From Inhella proteolytica (GTDB lineage: Bacteria; Pseudomonadota; Gammaproteobacteria; Burkholderiales; Burkholderiaceae_C), in NCBI RefSeq assembly GCF_016093275.1, contig NZ_JAEDAK010000003.1:310001-374000 (forward strand): a stretch of DNA of 64,000 nucleotides. The letters are read 5' to 3'. Below the pieces are notes generated by a model. The model was not told the DNA's origin and made no database searches. It worked only from the letters and a program-made list of their open reading frames with translations. A program made the translations under genes and the position numbers. Of the stretch, positions 1 to 8,598 are shown one piece after another; within the stretch, counting starts at the first letter, position 1, and the number at the start of each line of letters is the position of its first letter.

Positions 1-66
1 GGGCTTCCCCGTAGCCCTTGTTGCGCGTGACAGAATCCGCGCCCCACTTTTGCAACAGGTTGAACC

Positions 67-849
67 ATGGGATTTCTGGCCGGCAAGCGCTTTTTGATCA
101 GCGGCGTGCTTTCCAACCGCTCCATTGCCTATGGCATTGCCAAGGCTTGCCATCGTGAAGGCGCCGAACTGGCCTTTTCCTACGTGGGCGAGCGCTTCAA
201 GGAGCGCATCACCGAATTCGCCGCCGAATTCGGCTCCAGCCTTGTGTACGACTGCGATGTCGGCAGCGATGAGCAGATCGAACGCACCTTTGCCGAACTG
301 GGCGAGGTCTGGCCGGAATTCGACGGTTTTGTGCACTCCATCGGCTTTGCACCGCGCGAGGCGATCGCCGGCAACTTCCTTGATGGCCTGTCGCGCGAAT
401 CGTTCCGCATTGCGCATGACATCAGCGCCTACAGCTTCCCGGCCATGGCCAAGGCAGCCGCTCCGCGCCTGCGCCCAGGCGCCGCGCTGCTGACCCTGTC
501 CTATTTGGGCGCGCTGCGCTATGTGCCCAACTACAACACCATGGGCCTGGCCAAGGCCAGCCTGGAGGCCAGCGTGCGCTACCTGGCCCATGCCCTGGGT
601 GACAAGGGCGTGCGTGTGAATGGCATCTCGGCCGGCCCCATCAAGACGCTGGCTGCTTCGGGCATCAAGGACTTCGGCAAGCTGCTCTCGGCCTTTGCCG
701 CCACCACGCCGATCCGTCGCAACGTGACGATCGACGACGTCGGCAATGCCGCCGCTTTCCTGCTGTCCGATCTGGCCGCCGGCGTGAGCGCGGAAATCCT
801 GTACGTGGACGGCGGCTTCAGCCACGTGGCGCTGGCCAACGAGGAGTAA
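67..849 (+). CDS. fabI: Enoyl-[acyl-carrier-protein] reductase (NADH), FabI
   Basis: Catalyses the last reduction of each fatty-acid elongation cycle in the cytoplasm (trans-2-enoyl-ACP to acyl-ACP, NADH). The 260-residue length matches the family. The N-terminal nucleotide-binding stretch ([13 protein letters not shown], about residues 13-25) is typical of FabI rather than of other short-chain dehydrogenases. Tyr146, Tyr156 and Lys163 are in place in the Y-x9-Y-x6-K arrangement and have the same numbers as in E. coli FabI. The ATG at 67 gives the expected N-terminus. The gene stands alone and is convergent with the decarboxylase gene, with a symmetrical hairpin between them. Identification is secure. 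Confidence 0.96.
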   Translation: MGFLAGKRFLISGVLSNRSIAYGIAKACHREGAELAFSYVGERFKERITEFAAEFGSSLVYDCDVGSDEQIERTFAELGEVWPEFDGFVHSIGFAPREAIAGNFLDGLSRESFRIAHDISAYSFPAMAKAAAPRLRPGAALLTLSYLGALRYVPNYNTMGLAKASLEASVRYLAHALGDKGVRVNGISAGPIKTLAASGIKDFGKLLSAFAATTPIRRNVTIDDVGNAAAFLLSDLAAGVSAEILYVDGGFSHVALANEE

Positions 850-867
850 GCCCCGCCGGGCGCAAAC

Positions 868-895
868 AACAAGGGGCGCCGCGGCGCCCCTTGTT
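868..895. terminator. Bidirectional hairpin between fabI and the decarboxylase gene
   Basis: A perfect 13-base inverted repeat (868-880 pairs with 883-895) with AACAA/TTGTT ends and a GC-rich core lies between two convergent stop codons. The A and T flanks make it readable as a rho-independent terminator from either side, though the T-runs are short. Confidence 0.75.
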
Positions 896-903
896 CATTC
901 GGC

Positions 904-3165
904 TTACTGCTTCACGCAGTCCACGTAGTAGCGGCCCTTGCCAGTTTCCTCATCGATCTCGTGCACCAAGCCATGCACATCGGTGGCAAAACCCGGGAAC
1001 TTGGCGTTGAAGGCGCGCGTGAACTTCAGGTAGTCGCAGATCTTCTTATTGAAGCGCTCACCCGGAATCAGCAGCGGAATACCCGGCGGGTAAGGCGTCA
1101 GCAGGCTGGTGGTGATGCGACCTTCGAGCTCATCAATGCCGACGCGCTCGGTGCGGCGCTGCGCGATGTGCGCGTAGGCGTCGGTCGGGGTCATCGCCGG
1201 CTGCAGGTTCGACAGGTACATGTCGGTCGTCAGCCGGGCGATGTCGCCCTCGGCATAGGCCTCGTGGATGCTCTGGCAAAGATCGCGCAGGCCCATGCGC
1301 TCGTACTTCGGGTGCGCGGCGCAGAACTCCGGCAGGATGCGCCACAGCGGCGCGTTCTTGTCGTAGTCGTCCTTGAACTGCTGCAGTGCGGTGAGCAGGG
1401 TGTTCCAGCGGCCTTTGGTGATGCCGATGGTGAACATGATGAAGAAGGAGTACAGGCCAGTCTTCTCGACCACCACGCCGTGCTCGACCAGGAACTTGGT
1501 GACGACCGAGGCCGGAATGCCAGTCTTGGCGAAGCGCCCTTCCATGTCCATGCCCGGCGTGATGACGGTGGACTTGATCGGGTCCAGCATGTTGAAGCCC
1601 TCGGCCAGCGCGCCGAAGCCATGCCACTCCTCGTTGGCGTGCAGCATCCAGTCGGCCGACTTGGGGTCGCTGGTCTCGGCTAGATGGTCCGGGCCCCAGA
1701 CCTTGAACCACCAGTCGTCGCCGTAGTCCTCGTCGACCTTGCGCATGGCGCGGCGGAAGTCCAGCGACTCACGGATGCTTTCCTCGACCAGCGCCGTGCC
1801 GCCCGGGGGCTCCATCATGGCCGCGGCCACATCGCAGCTGGCGATGATCGAGTACTGCGGGCTGGTGCTGGTATGCATCAGGTAGGCCTCGTTGAACAGG
1901 TGCTTATCCAGCTTGACCTGTTGCGAGTCCTGCACCAGCACCTGCGAGGCCTGCGAGATGCCGGCGAGCAGCTTGTGAGTCGACTGCGTCGCGTAGACCA
2001 TGGCCTGCTTGGGGCGCGGGCGGTTCTTGCCCATCGCGTGGAATTGACCGTAGAAGTCGTGGAAGGCGGCATGCGGCAGCCAGGCCTCGTCGAAGTGCAG
2101 GGTCGGGATGAAGCCGTCCAGCTTGTGCTTGATGGTCTCGGTGTTGTAGAGCACGCCGTCGTAAGTGCTCTGCGTCAGCGTCAGGATCGAGGGCTTGACG
2201 GTCGCCGGGTCGACATGCGCCAGCAGCGGGTTGGCGGCGATCTTGGCGCGGATGGTCTCGGGCGAGAACTCGCTTTCGGGGATCGGGCCGATGATGCCGT
2301 GGTGGTTGCGCGTCGGGGTCAGGAAGACGGGGATCGCGCCACACATGATGATGGCGTGCAGATTGCTCTTGTGGCAGTTGCGGTCGATCACGACCACGTC
2401 GCCGGGCGCCACGGTGTGGTGCCAGACCATCTTGTTCGAGGTGCTGGTGCCGTTGGTGACGAAGAAGCAGTGGTCGGCATTGAAGATGCGCGCGGCGTTC
2501 TTTTCGCTGGCGGCGACCGGACCGGTGTGGTCGAGCAGCTGGCCGAGTTCTTCCACCGCATTGCAGACGTCGGCGCGCAGCATGTTCTCGCCGAAGAACT
2601 GGTGGAACATCTGGCCCACCGGGCTCTTCAGGAAGGCGACGCCGCCGCTGTGGCCTGGGCAGTGCCAGCTGTAGGAGCCGTCCTGGGCGTAGTCCATCAG
2701 CGCCTTGAAGAAGGGCGGAGCCAGGCCATCCAGGTAGCTCTTGGCCTCGCGGATGATGTGGCGCGCCACGAACTCCGGCGTGTCCTCGAACATGTGGATG
2801 AAGCCGTGCAGTTCCCGCAGCACATCGTTGGGCAGGTGCTGGCTGGTGCGCGTCTCGCCGTAGATGTAGATCGGGATGTCCGGGTTGCGGAAGCGGATCT
2901 CCTCGATGAACTTGCGCAAATTCAGCACCGCCGGGTCGAGCTCGGGGCCGGGGGTGAACTCCTCGTCGTCGATCGACAGGATGAAGGCCGAGGCGCGGCT
3001 TTGCTGCTGGGCGAACTGCGAGAGGTCACCGTAGCTGGTCACGCCCAGCACGTCCATGCCCTCGCGTTTGATGGCGTCCGCCAGCGCGCGAATGCCCAGA
3101 CCCGAGGCGTTCTCGGAGCGGTAGTCCTCATCAATGATGACGATGGGGAAGTGGAAACGCAGCAT
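904..3165 (-). CDS. Orn/Lys/Arg decarboxylase, class I fold-type I PLP enzyme (753 aa)
   Basis: A pyridoxal-phosphate amino-acid decarboxylase of the large bacterial AdiA/LdcI/SpeC family. It has an N-terminal response-regulator-like wing domain (about 1-130), the PLP domain with the SxHK motif (Ser395-Thr-His-Lys398, Lys398 being the Schiff-base lysine), and a C-terminal domain with the PYPPGIPLLIPGE signature near residue 690. The 753-residue length matches AdiA (about 755). The product would be a diamine (cadaverine, putrescine or agmatine) formed with release of CO2, in the cytoplasm. Substrate cannot be settled by eye: the stretch after the PLP lysine looks LdcI-like, other parts AdiA-like. 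An arginase-family gene at 38.4 kb could use agmatine if this enzyme makes it, but that link is speculative. Confidence 0.9.
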   Translation of the reverse strand: MLRFHFPIVIIDEDYRSENASGLGIRALADAIKREGMDVLGVTSYGDLSQFAQQQSRASAFILSIDDEEFTPGPELDPAVLNLRKFIEEIRFRNPDIPIYIYGETRTSQHLPNDVLRELHGFIHMFEDTPEFVARHIIREAKSYLDGLAPPFFKALMDYAQDGSYSWHCPGHSGGVAFLKSPVGQMFHQFFGENMLRADVCNAVEELGQLLDHTGPVAASEKNAARIFNADHCFFVTNGTSTSNKMVWHHTVAPGDVVVIDRNCHKSNLHAIIMCGAIPVFLTPTRNHHGIIGPIPESEFSPETIRAKIAANPLLAHVDPATVKPSILTLTQSTYDGVLYNTETIKHKLDGFIPTLHFDEAWLPHAAFHDFYGQFHAMGKNRPRPKQAMVYATQSTHKLLAGISQASQVLVQDSQQVKLDKHLFNEAYLMHTSTSPQYSIIASCDVAAAMMEPPGGTALVEESIRESLDFRRAMRKVDEDYGDDWWFKVWGPDHLAETSDPKSADWMLHANEEWHGFGALAEGFNMLDPIKSTVITPGMDMEGRFAKTGIPASVVTKFLVEHGVVVEKTGLYSFFIMFTIGITKGRWNTLLTALQQFKDDYDKNAPLWRILPEFCAAHPKYERMGLRDLCQSIHEAYAEGDIARLTTDMYLSNLQPAMTPTDAYAHIAQRRTERVGIDELEGRITTSLLTPYPPGIPLLIPGERFNKKICDYLKFTRAFNAKFPGFATDVHGLVHEIDEETGKGRYYVDCVKQ

Positions 3166-3286
3166 GGCAGGGCTCCGAGGGGCCGGTCAGGAAAAAGGGC
3201 GCGCAGTTTAGGGCGCGGACCGGTCAATCGTATGAAGGTCAGCCGCCTAAACTGGCCCGACAGCCAAGACGTCCGGGAGGACCTGT

Positions 3287-3715
3287 ATGAATGACGCCAC
3301 CACCTGGTGGTTGCTGGCCGGTGCGCTGGTCGCCGCCGAGCTGCTGACCGGCAGCTTCTATCTGCTCATGCTCGCCCTGGGCGCGGCCACGGGCGCCCTC
3401 TGCGCCCACCTGGGCTTGGGCACGCAGCTGCAGATCGTGGCGGCCGCCGCTGCCGGAGCGCTCAGCACCTTCGCCTGGTATCGGTACCGCCGCGCCAGGG
3501 GCGCCGAATCGACGGCGATCGAGAGCAACCGTGATGTGAACCTGGACATCGGCCAGACCGTGCAGGTCGGCCAATGGGATTCGCTGGGGCAGACGCAGGT
3601 CAGCTACCGCGGCGCCACCTGGCATGCGCAGTTCGCGGGTCCAGGCAGCCCCGCCCCCGGCATGCACCGCATCGTCGCCCTGCGCGGCAACACCCTTGAA
3701 CTCGAACCCTGCTGA
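3287..3715 (+). CDS. NfeD-like membrane protein
   Basis: A 142-residue inner-membrane protein with two or three hydrophobic segments in residues 7-65 and a C-terminal soluble beta domain of OB-fold type (about 80-142; the stretch VGQTVQVG...GTWHAQF is typical). It lacks the protease domain of long NfeD proteins, so it is the short form that accompanies stomatin-like proteins. The gene ends 9 bases before the band-7 gene and the two are almost certainly co-transcribed. The pair is thought to act in membrane quality control or lipid microdomains. An AGGAGG-like ribosome site precedes the ATG. Confidence 0.85.
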   Translation: MNDATTWWLLAGALVAAELLTGSFYLLMLALGAATGALCAHLGLGTQLQIVAAAAAGALSTFAWYRYRRARGAESTAIESNRDVNLDIGQTVQVGQWDSLGQTQVSYRGATWHAQFAGPGSPAPGMHRIVALRGNTLELEPC

Positions 3716-3724
3716 AAGACCCCC

Positions 3725-4636
3725 ATGGAAATCGCACTCATCGTCGCCGTCATCGCCATCCTGTTCATCAGCCGGGCGATCAAGATCGTGCCGCAGCAGC
3801 ATGCCTGGGTGGTGGAGCGCCTGGGCCGCTACGACCGCACGCTGGCACCCGGCCTGCGCGTGCTGGTGCCTTTCGTCGATCGCGTCTCCTACAAGCATTC
3901 GCTGAAGGAGATTCCGCTCGATGTGCCCAGCCAGGTCTGCATCACCAAGGACAACACCCAGCTGACGGTCGACGGCATCCTGTACTTCCAGGTCACCGAC
4001 GCCATGCGCGCCAGCTACGGCAGCAGCAACTTCATCGTCGCCATCACGCAGCTGGCCCAGACCACGCTGCGCTCGGTGATCGGCCGCATGGAGCTGGACA
4101 AGACCTTCGAGGAACGCGACGCCATCAACGCCTCGGTCGTCTCGGCGCTGGACGAGGCCGCGCTGAACTGGGGCGTGAAAGTGCTGCGCTACGAGATCAA
4201 GGACCTGACGCCGCCGGCCGAGATCCTGCGCTCGATGCAGGCGCAGATCACCGCCGAGCGCGAGAAGCGCGCGCTCATCGCCGCCTCCGAGGGCCGCCGC
4301 CAGGAGCAGATCAACATCGCCACCGGCGAGCGCGAGGCGGCCATTGCCCGCTCCGAAGGCGAGAAGCAGGCCGAGATCAACAAGGCCCAGGGTGAGGCGG
4401 CCGCCATCACCGCGGTGGCCGATGCCACGGCCGACGCCATCCGCAAGATTGCCGAGGCCATCCGCTCCCCCGGCGGCGAGCAGGCCGTGCAGCTCAAGGT
4501 GGCCGAAAAGGCGGTGGACGCCTACGCCCAGCTGGCCCAGAAGAACAACACGATGATCGTGCCCGGCAACATGAGCGAGGTGGGCGGCCTGATCGGCACC
4601 GCGATGGCCCTGCTCAAGGGCGGCCAGAAGGCCTGA
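3725..4636 (+). CDS. qmcA: SPFH/band-7 (stomatin-like) membrane protein QmcA
   Basis: 303 residues with an N-terminal transmembrane anchor (about 2-18), a prohibitin/band-7 domain (about 19-185) and a long Glu/Ala/Lys-rich coiled coil (about 190-255: repeated EGRRQEQINIATGE-like stretches) ending in a Gly-rich tail. Length and layout match QmcA/YbbK (305 residues in E. coli). Together with the preceding nfeD-like gene it forms the usual NfeD-stomatin pair. SPFH proteins form large oligomeric rings in the inner membrane and modulate FtsH-type proteolysis. No direct functional evidence is visible here. Confidence 0.92.
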   Translation: MEIALIVAVIAILFISRAIKIVPQQHAWVVERLGRYDRTLAPGLRVLVPFVDRVSYKHSLKEIPLDVPSQVCITKDNTQLTVDGILYFQVTDAMRASYGSSNFIVAITQLAQTTLRSVIGRMELDKTFEERDAINASVVSALDEAALNWGVKVLRYEIKDLTPPAEILRSMQAQITAEREKRALIAASEGRRQEQINIATGEREAAIARSEGEKQAEINKAQGEAAAITAVADATADAIRKIAEAIRSPGGEQAVQLKVAEKAVDAYAQLAQKNNTMIVPGNMSEVGGLIGTAMALLKGGQKA

Positions 4637-4662
4637 TTGTTCTGGTTAGAATGCCGGGTTCC

Positions 4663-4753
4663 GGAGAGATGGATGAGTGGTTTAAGTCGCACGCCTGGAA
4701 AGCGTGTGTGGGTTAACAGCCCACCGCGGGTTCGAATCCCGCTCTCTCCGCCA
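4663..4753 (+). tRNA. tRNA-Ser (anticodon GGA)
   Basis: A long class-II tRNA. The 7-base acceptor stem GGAGAGA/TCTCTCC is complete, the anticodon stem-loop has loop CTGGAAA giving anticodon GGA, there is a long variable arm (GTGGGTTAACAGCCCAC), the T arm carries GGTTCGAATCC, and the CCA end is encoded (4751-4753). It reads UCC/UCU. A -10-like TAGAAT sits at 4647-4652, 10 bases upstream, but no good -35 box is visible, so it may be expressed partly by readthrough from qmcA. Confidence 0.97.
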
Positions 4754-4763
4754 GACAGAAAGC

Positions 4764-4790
4764 AAAAACGGGCCTTCGTGGCCCGTTTTT
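4764..4790 (+). terminator. Rho-independent terminator after tRNA-Ser
   Basis: An 11-base perfect inverted repeat (4764-4774 with 4780-4790), loop TTCGT, starting with five A and ending with five T: a textbook intrinsic terminator immediately after the tRNA. Confidence 0.92.
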
Positions 4791-4808
4791 CTTGGTCATC
4801 GAACTCGC

Positions 4809-5189
4809 TCAAACGCCCTTGGAATGCGGCGTCAGCGTGATCTGTGTCTGGGCAAAGCCTTCCGGCGCCGCCGAGTCGCTGTCGAAATAGGGTTCGCTGG
4901 CCAACAGAGCCGCGCCACCCACCGAATCCTGACCGGACTTCGCCGACTTGCCGCGCGGCGCATCGTGCAAGGCCTGTTCGCGGCGCAGGTCGGTCAGATC
5001 GGCCTGCAACTGCTCGATCTGCTTGAAGGCCTGGGCCTTCTGCTGCTCCAGCTGCTTGCGCAGTTGCTCGTACTTGTGCATGCGCGTCTGCGCCTGCTTG
5101 AGCTTGCTCTGCAGCGCCACCCAGGCGCCGGCCGCACCGGCCAGTGCGGCCACCAACGCCACCACCACCATCACTGCCATGTTTTCCAT
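4809..5189 (-). CDS. Small membrane protein with coiled coil, unknown function
   Basis: 126 residues from the ATG at 5189, chosen because GGAGGG lies just upstream; an in-frame start further up (5318) would add 43 residues of non-coding-like sequence. It has one N-terminal transmembrane helix (about 3-24, Ala/Val-rich), then a Gln/Lys/Glu-rich coiled coil (about 26-72) and a polar tail. The layout resembles small bitopic proteins of the cell envelope, but I recognise no family. It is divergent from the NDH-2 gene. Confidence 0.75.
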   Translation of the reverse strand: MENMAVMVVVALVAALAGAAGAWVALQSKLKQAQTRMHKYEQLRKQLEQQKAQAFKQIEQLQADLTDLRREQALHDAPRGKSAKSGQDSVGGAALLASEPYFDSDSAAPEGFAQTQITLTPHSKGV

Positions 5190-5364
5190 CGGGGACCCTC
5201 CTTTGCAGGGCACCCCGAAGGAGGTCCCACGACGACACTTTTCGTGCAGAACCGCACACCCCACCAGCGGGGAAACGCTTAGCACCCGGCCGCAAGACCC
5301 AGGCCAAGCCGAGGCCATCGGCGCTTCCGATGCTGCGCTGCAACATGAAGACTAGGATGGCGGG

Positions 5365-6738
5365 ATGCCAACCCTTTCTCCCCGCCCTCATGTGCTGGTG
5401 ATCGGTTGCGGCTTTGGCGGTCTTGAAGCCATCCGCGCCCTGCGCCGCGCGCCGCTCGACATCACCGTCGTCGACCGCACCAACCACCACCTCTTCCAGC
5501 CCCTGCTTTACCAGGTGGCCACGGCCGGCTTGTCGGCCCCATCCATCGCCGCCCCGATCCGCCATGTGCTGCGCGCCCAGGCCAATGTGCGCACGCTGCT
5601 GGGCGATGTGCAGCGCATTGACCCCCAGGCGCGTACGGTGACCCTCGAGGACGGCCAGGAGCTGCACTGGGACCATCTGATCGTCGCCGCCGGCGCCACG
5701 CACAGCTATTTCGGCAACGACGCCTGGGCGCCGCACGCGCCCGGCCTGAAGACACTGGCGGACGCCTTCGAGATCCGCCGCCGCGTGCTGCGTGCCTTCG
5801 AGGCAGCCGAGCGCGAGCCGGACCCCGCGCGCCGCGCCGGCTGGCTGCAGTTCGTGGTGATCGGTGCCGGCCCCACCGGCGTGGAGATGGCGGGCACCCT
5901 GGCCGAGATCGCCCGCCGTACCCTGGTTGGTGAGTTCCGCCAGATTAATCCGGCGAGCGCGCGCGTGGTGCTGGTGGAAGGGGCGGAGCGCGTGCTGCAG
6001 ACCATGCCGCCCACGCTGAGCGAGAGCGCGCGCCGGCAACTGCAGCAACTGGGCGTGGACGTGCTGCTGAACCAGCGCGTCACGGCCATCGATGGCGAGG
6101 GCGTCACCCTGCAGGGGCAGGACGGCGCGCAACGCCTGCACAGCCACTGCGTGATCTGGGCGGCCGGCGTGGCGGCCTCGCCGCTGGGCCGGCAGCTCGC
6201 CGAGGCCTGTGGCGCCCTGCTCGACCGCGCTGGGCGCGTGCAGGTGGAGGCGGATCTGAGCCTGCCCGGGCACCCGCACATCAGCGTCATCGGCGACCTG
6301 GCCGCCGCACGCAGCGGCGGGCCGGAGGGGCGGCCGGTGCCCGGGGTCTCACCCGCCGCCAAGCAGATGGGCCGCTGGGCCGCCGCCAATCTGCTGCGAC
6401 GCCTGGCGGGCCGCCCCACCCTGCCCTTCCGCTACCGCGACTACGGCAACCTCGCCACCATCGGGCGCCACAGCGCGGTGGTCGATCTCGGCACACCGCT
6501 GGGGCCCTTGCGCTTCTCCGGCTATCTGGCCTGGCTGTTCTGGCTGTTTGCGCACGTCTACTTCCTCATCGACTTCCGCAGCCGCCTGGTGGTGCTGATG
6601 GACTGGGCCTGGGCCTACTGGACCCACGAGCGCCATGCCCGCGTCATCAGCGATCTGGGGTCGCGTCAGTTCCCACCAATGGGGGATGGAGCGGCACGCG
6701 ATCGGCCCGCACAGTCCCCGCATGCGACCGAACCGTAG
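5365..6738 (+). CDS. ndh: Type II NADH dehydrogenase (NDH-2), FAD-dependent
   Basis: A 457-residue flavoprotein that passes electrons from NADH to quinone at the inner membrane without pumping protons. Two Rossmann dinucleotide motifs are visible: VLVIGCGFGGLEA near residue 10 for FAD and VVIGAGPTGVEMAG near residue 168 for NADH. The VIGDLA motif for FAD comes near residue 310. The C-terminal third carries the aromatic-rich amphipathic membrane-association segment typical of NDH-2 (YLAWLFWLFAHVYFLIDF, about 391-408). Length is usual. The last 17 bases overlap the start of the small gene that follows. Confidence 0.92.
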   Translation: MPTLSPRPHVLVIGCGFGGLEAIRALRRAPLDITVVDRTNHHLFQPLLYQVATAGLSAPSIAAPIRHVLRAQANVRTLLGDVQRIDPQARTVTLEDGQELHWDHLIVAAGATHSYFGNDAWAPHAPGLKTLADAFEIRRRVLRAFEAAEREPDPARRAGWLQFVVIGAGPTGVEMAGTLAEIARRTLVGEFRQINPASARVVLVEGAERVLQTMPPTLSESARRQLQQLGVDVLLNQRVTAIDGEGVTLQGQDGAQRLHSHCVIWAAGVAASPLGRQLAEACGALLDRAGRVQVEADLSLPGHPHISVIGDLAAARSGGPEGRPVPGVSPAAKQMGRWAAANLLRRLAGRPTLPFRYRDYGNLATIGRHSAVVDLGTPLGPLRFSGYLAWLFWLFAHVYFLIDFRSRLVVLMDWAWAYWTHERHARVISDLGSRQFPPMGDGAARDRPAQSPHATEP

Positions 6739-6925
6739 CCCCCTGACCCCCGTGCTCCACCTCGAAGAACCCGCCAAACCGCTGCGCAGCGCCGAAGCGC
6801 GTGCCAGCCTGGCCGGGCTGGAGGTGTCGGAGACCGCCATCCAGGACTGGCTGGCCGCCGGGGGCGAGCGCCGCAAGCAGCCGCGCCTGCCGCTGGCGAC
6901 GGAGCCTGCCAAGGTCGGGCTCTAA
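6722..6925 (+). CDS. Hypothetical small protein (67 aa)
   Basis: Begins inside the end of the NDH-2 gene (17-base overlap) and ends 1 base before the dacB stop codon on the other strand. The ATG at 6722 is preferred over an in-frame start at 6635 that lies fully within ndh. Third codon positions are nearly all G/C, as in neighbouring real genes, which argues for translation. The protein is soluble, with a plausible helical region (about 20-50) and a Lys/Arg-rich end. No family recognised; possibly co-translated with ndh. Confidence 0.55.
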   Translation: MRPNRSPLTPVLHLEEPAKPLRSAEARASLAGLEVSETAIQDWLAAGGERRKQPRLPLATEPAKVGL

Positions 6926-6926
6926 G

Positions 6927-8378
6927 TCAGCGGCTGGCGGCCCACTCCGCCACGGCATCCAGCACGGCGCGGCCCCGTTGCGGCAGATCCGGGCTGTCGT
7001 GGTTGATCCAGGCCACCAGCACCCAGGGTCGGCCGGCGCGGTCCCATAGATAGCCCGCGAGGCCAACGACGTCGCGCAAGGTGCCGGTCTTAAGCCGGGC
7101 GCGGCCCTGCGCGGGGCCGTGTTTCAGGCGGCGGCTCAGGGTGCCGTCCTCGCCCGCCACGGGCAGGGTGTTCAGAAACTCGGGGAGATGGCGCTGCTCG
7201 CGCCAGACGGTTTGCAGCAGATCGGCCATCTGGCGCGCGCTGATGCGCTCGCTGCGTGAAAGGCCGGAGCCGTTGTCCATCACCAGGCCCTCGACCGGGA
7301 TGCCGCGCTCCGCGAACCAGGTCTGCACGGCGCGCCCGGCGGCCGACAGCGTGGGCTCGCCCGGGCGGGCCACGGCGGCGCCCAGGCGCTGGTACAGCAG
7401 ACGGGTCTGGGCGTTGTCGCTGCGCTTCATCAGGCCACGCAGCAGTTCGGCCAGCGGCCGCTCCAGGTGGCGGGCCAGCAGCAGGCTGTCGGGCGGGGTG
7501 CGCCCTGCTTGCACCTCGGCGTGCGCGCCCCATTGCCCGCCCAGTTCGGCCCAAAACTGGCGCAGCGCCCGCTCCCACAGCACCTGCCTATCCACCAGCT
7601 GCAGGGCCTGGCTGACGCGGCATTTCGGCGGGAATTCGCCCTGCAGGCGCACGCGCTGCCGGTCATCCGCCTCACGCACCACCTGGGGCGCCTGCCAGCC
7701 GTCCTCCCAGTCGGCACAGGCACGCGCGGCCGGCCGCAGGCCGGAGAGATCCAGCTCGATGCCGGGCAGCACGGGGCTGAGCCGCCCCTGCATCACGCCC
7801 TGGGCGCTGCTCTGCAGCTCCAGGCGCTGCAGGCTGCCGGCGAGCTGCAGCGCGTCGGGGATGACGTTGTAGGGGAACTCGGGCGTGTCGTCGAAGGGGG
7901 GCAGGCCTTGATCGGGGCGCTCGGGCTGGAACAGGCTGCGGTCCAGCACCACGCCGCCGCGCAGCTCGCGCACGCCCTGTTCGCGCAGTTCGCGCAGCAG
8001 CTGGTGCAGCTCGGCATAGCCCAGATCGGCCTCGCCCCCGCCGCGCACGTACAGCGGGCCGTGCAGCACGCCGTCGGCATCGGGCGGGGTGGTGGCGCGC
8101 AGCTCGGTGGCGGCGCGGGCATTGGGGCCCAGGCGTTCCAGCGCTACGGCGGCCGTCACGAGCTTCATGGTGGAACCAGGCGCCATGGCGCGCTGGGCCT
8201 GCAGCGCCAGCACCGGCGCCGCCTGGCCGACCGGCTCCAGCAGCAAGGCCAGGCTGTCCGCGGGCAGTCCCTGGGCCTGCAACGCGGTCTGCAGCGGGTC
8301 CGGCAAGGGGCGGTGGGCGCAGGCCGCCAACAGGAGGGGGGCGGCACAAAGGAGGGCGAATCGGCGAAGCAGGTACAT
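6927..8378 (-). CDS. dacB: D-alanyl-D-alanine carboxypeptidase/endopeptidase PBP4 (DacB), lipoprotein form
   Basis: 483 residues from the ATG at 8378 (E. coli PBP4 is 477); an earlier in-frame start lacks a signal sequence. The N-terminus has a lipobox (LLLAAC, Cys20), so the protein is predicted to be lipid-anchored in the periplasm. The three penicillin-binding motifs are present: Ser69-Thr-Met-Lys72, SDN (in KRSDNAQ) and KTG (in RLKTGTLR). The long insert between the first two motifs is characteristic of class C low-mass PBPs. It trims or cleaves peptide cross-links in murein and so releases substrate for the salvage genes further along. Confidence 0.93.
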   Translation of the reverse strand: MYLLRRFALLCAAPLLLAACAHRPLPDPLQTALQAQGLPADSLALLLEPVGQAAPVLALQAQRAMAPGSTMKLVTAAVALERLGPNARAATELRATTPPDADGVLHGPLYVRGGGEADLGYAELHQLLRELREQGVRELRGGVVLDRSLFQPERPDQGLPPFDDTPEFPYNVIPDALQLAGSLQRLELQSSAQGVMQGRLSPVLPGIELDLSGLRPAARACADWEDGWQAPQVVREADDRQRVRLQGEFPPKCRVSQALQLVDRQVLWERALRQFWAELGGQWGAHAEVQAGRTPPDSLLLARHLERPLAELLRGLMKRSDNAQTRLLYQRLGAAVARPGEPTLSAAGRAVQTWFAERGIPVEGLVMDNGSGLSRSERISARQMADLLQTVWREQRHLPEFLNTLPVAGEDGTLSRRLKHGPAQGRARLKTGTLRDVVGLAGYLWDRAGRPWVLVAWINHDSPDLPQRGRAVLDAVAEWAASR

Positions 8379-8598
8379 GGCCCCGCCATGCTGCCAGCCT
8401 GCACCGGGCGGCAGTTGCTTCTTTCCCAAACAGGCAATACCGGTTGAGAGCGCGCGCATTCCCACGAGTTATGGTTTGCTCACAAGTCGTGATCACCATT
8501 TGCACCACAAACCGGGGCGCGCCCTCTGTGCGAGTGGGGGTCTGCATGGTGAAGATCGCGGCCACGCTTCCAACCACAACCTGCAGTCGGAGTCCCTG

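Noticed and set aside
1-66. Promoter of fabI
   Set aside because: Only weak -10-like CAGAAT at 31-36 with no properly spaced -35; the sequence before the window is needed.
1684-3294. Long open frame (536 codons) antisense to the decarboxylase gene
   Set aside because: It mirrors the codon bias of the real gene on the other strand and has no recognisable protein features; the decarboxylase motifs are unambiguous.
4663-4753. tRNA-Ser as a possible integration site
   Set aside because: No integrase, no direct repeat of the tRNA 3' end and no change in base composition downstream.
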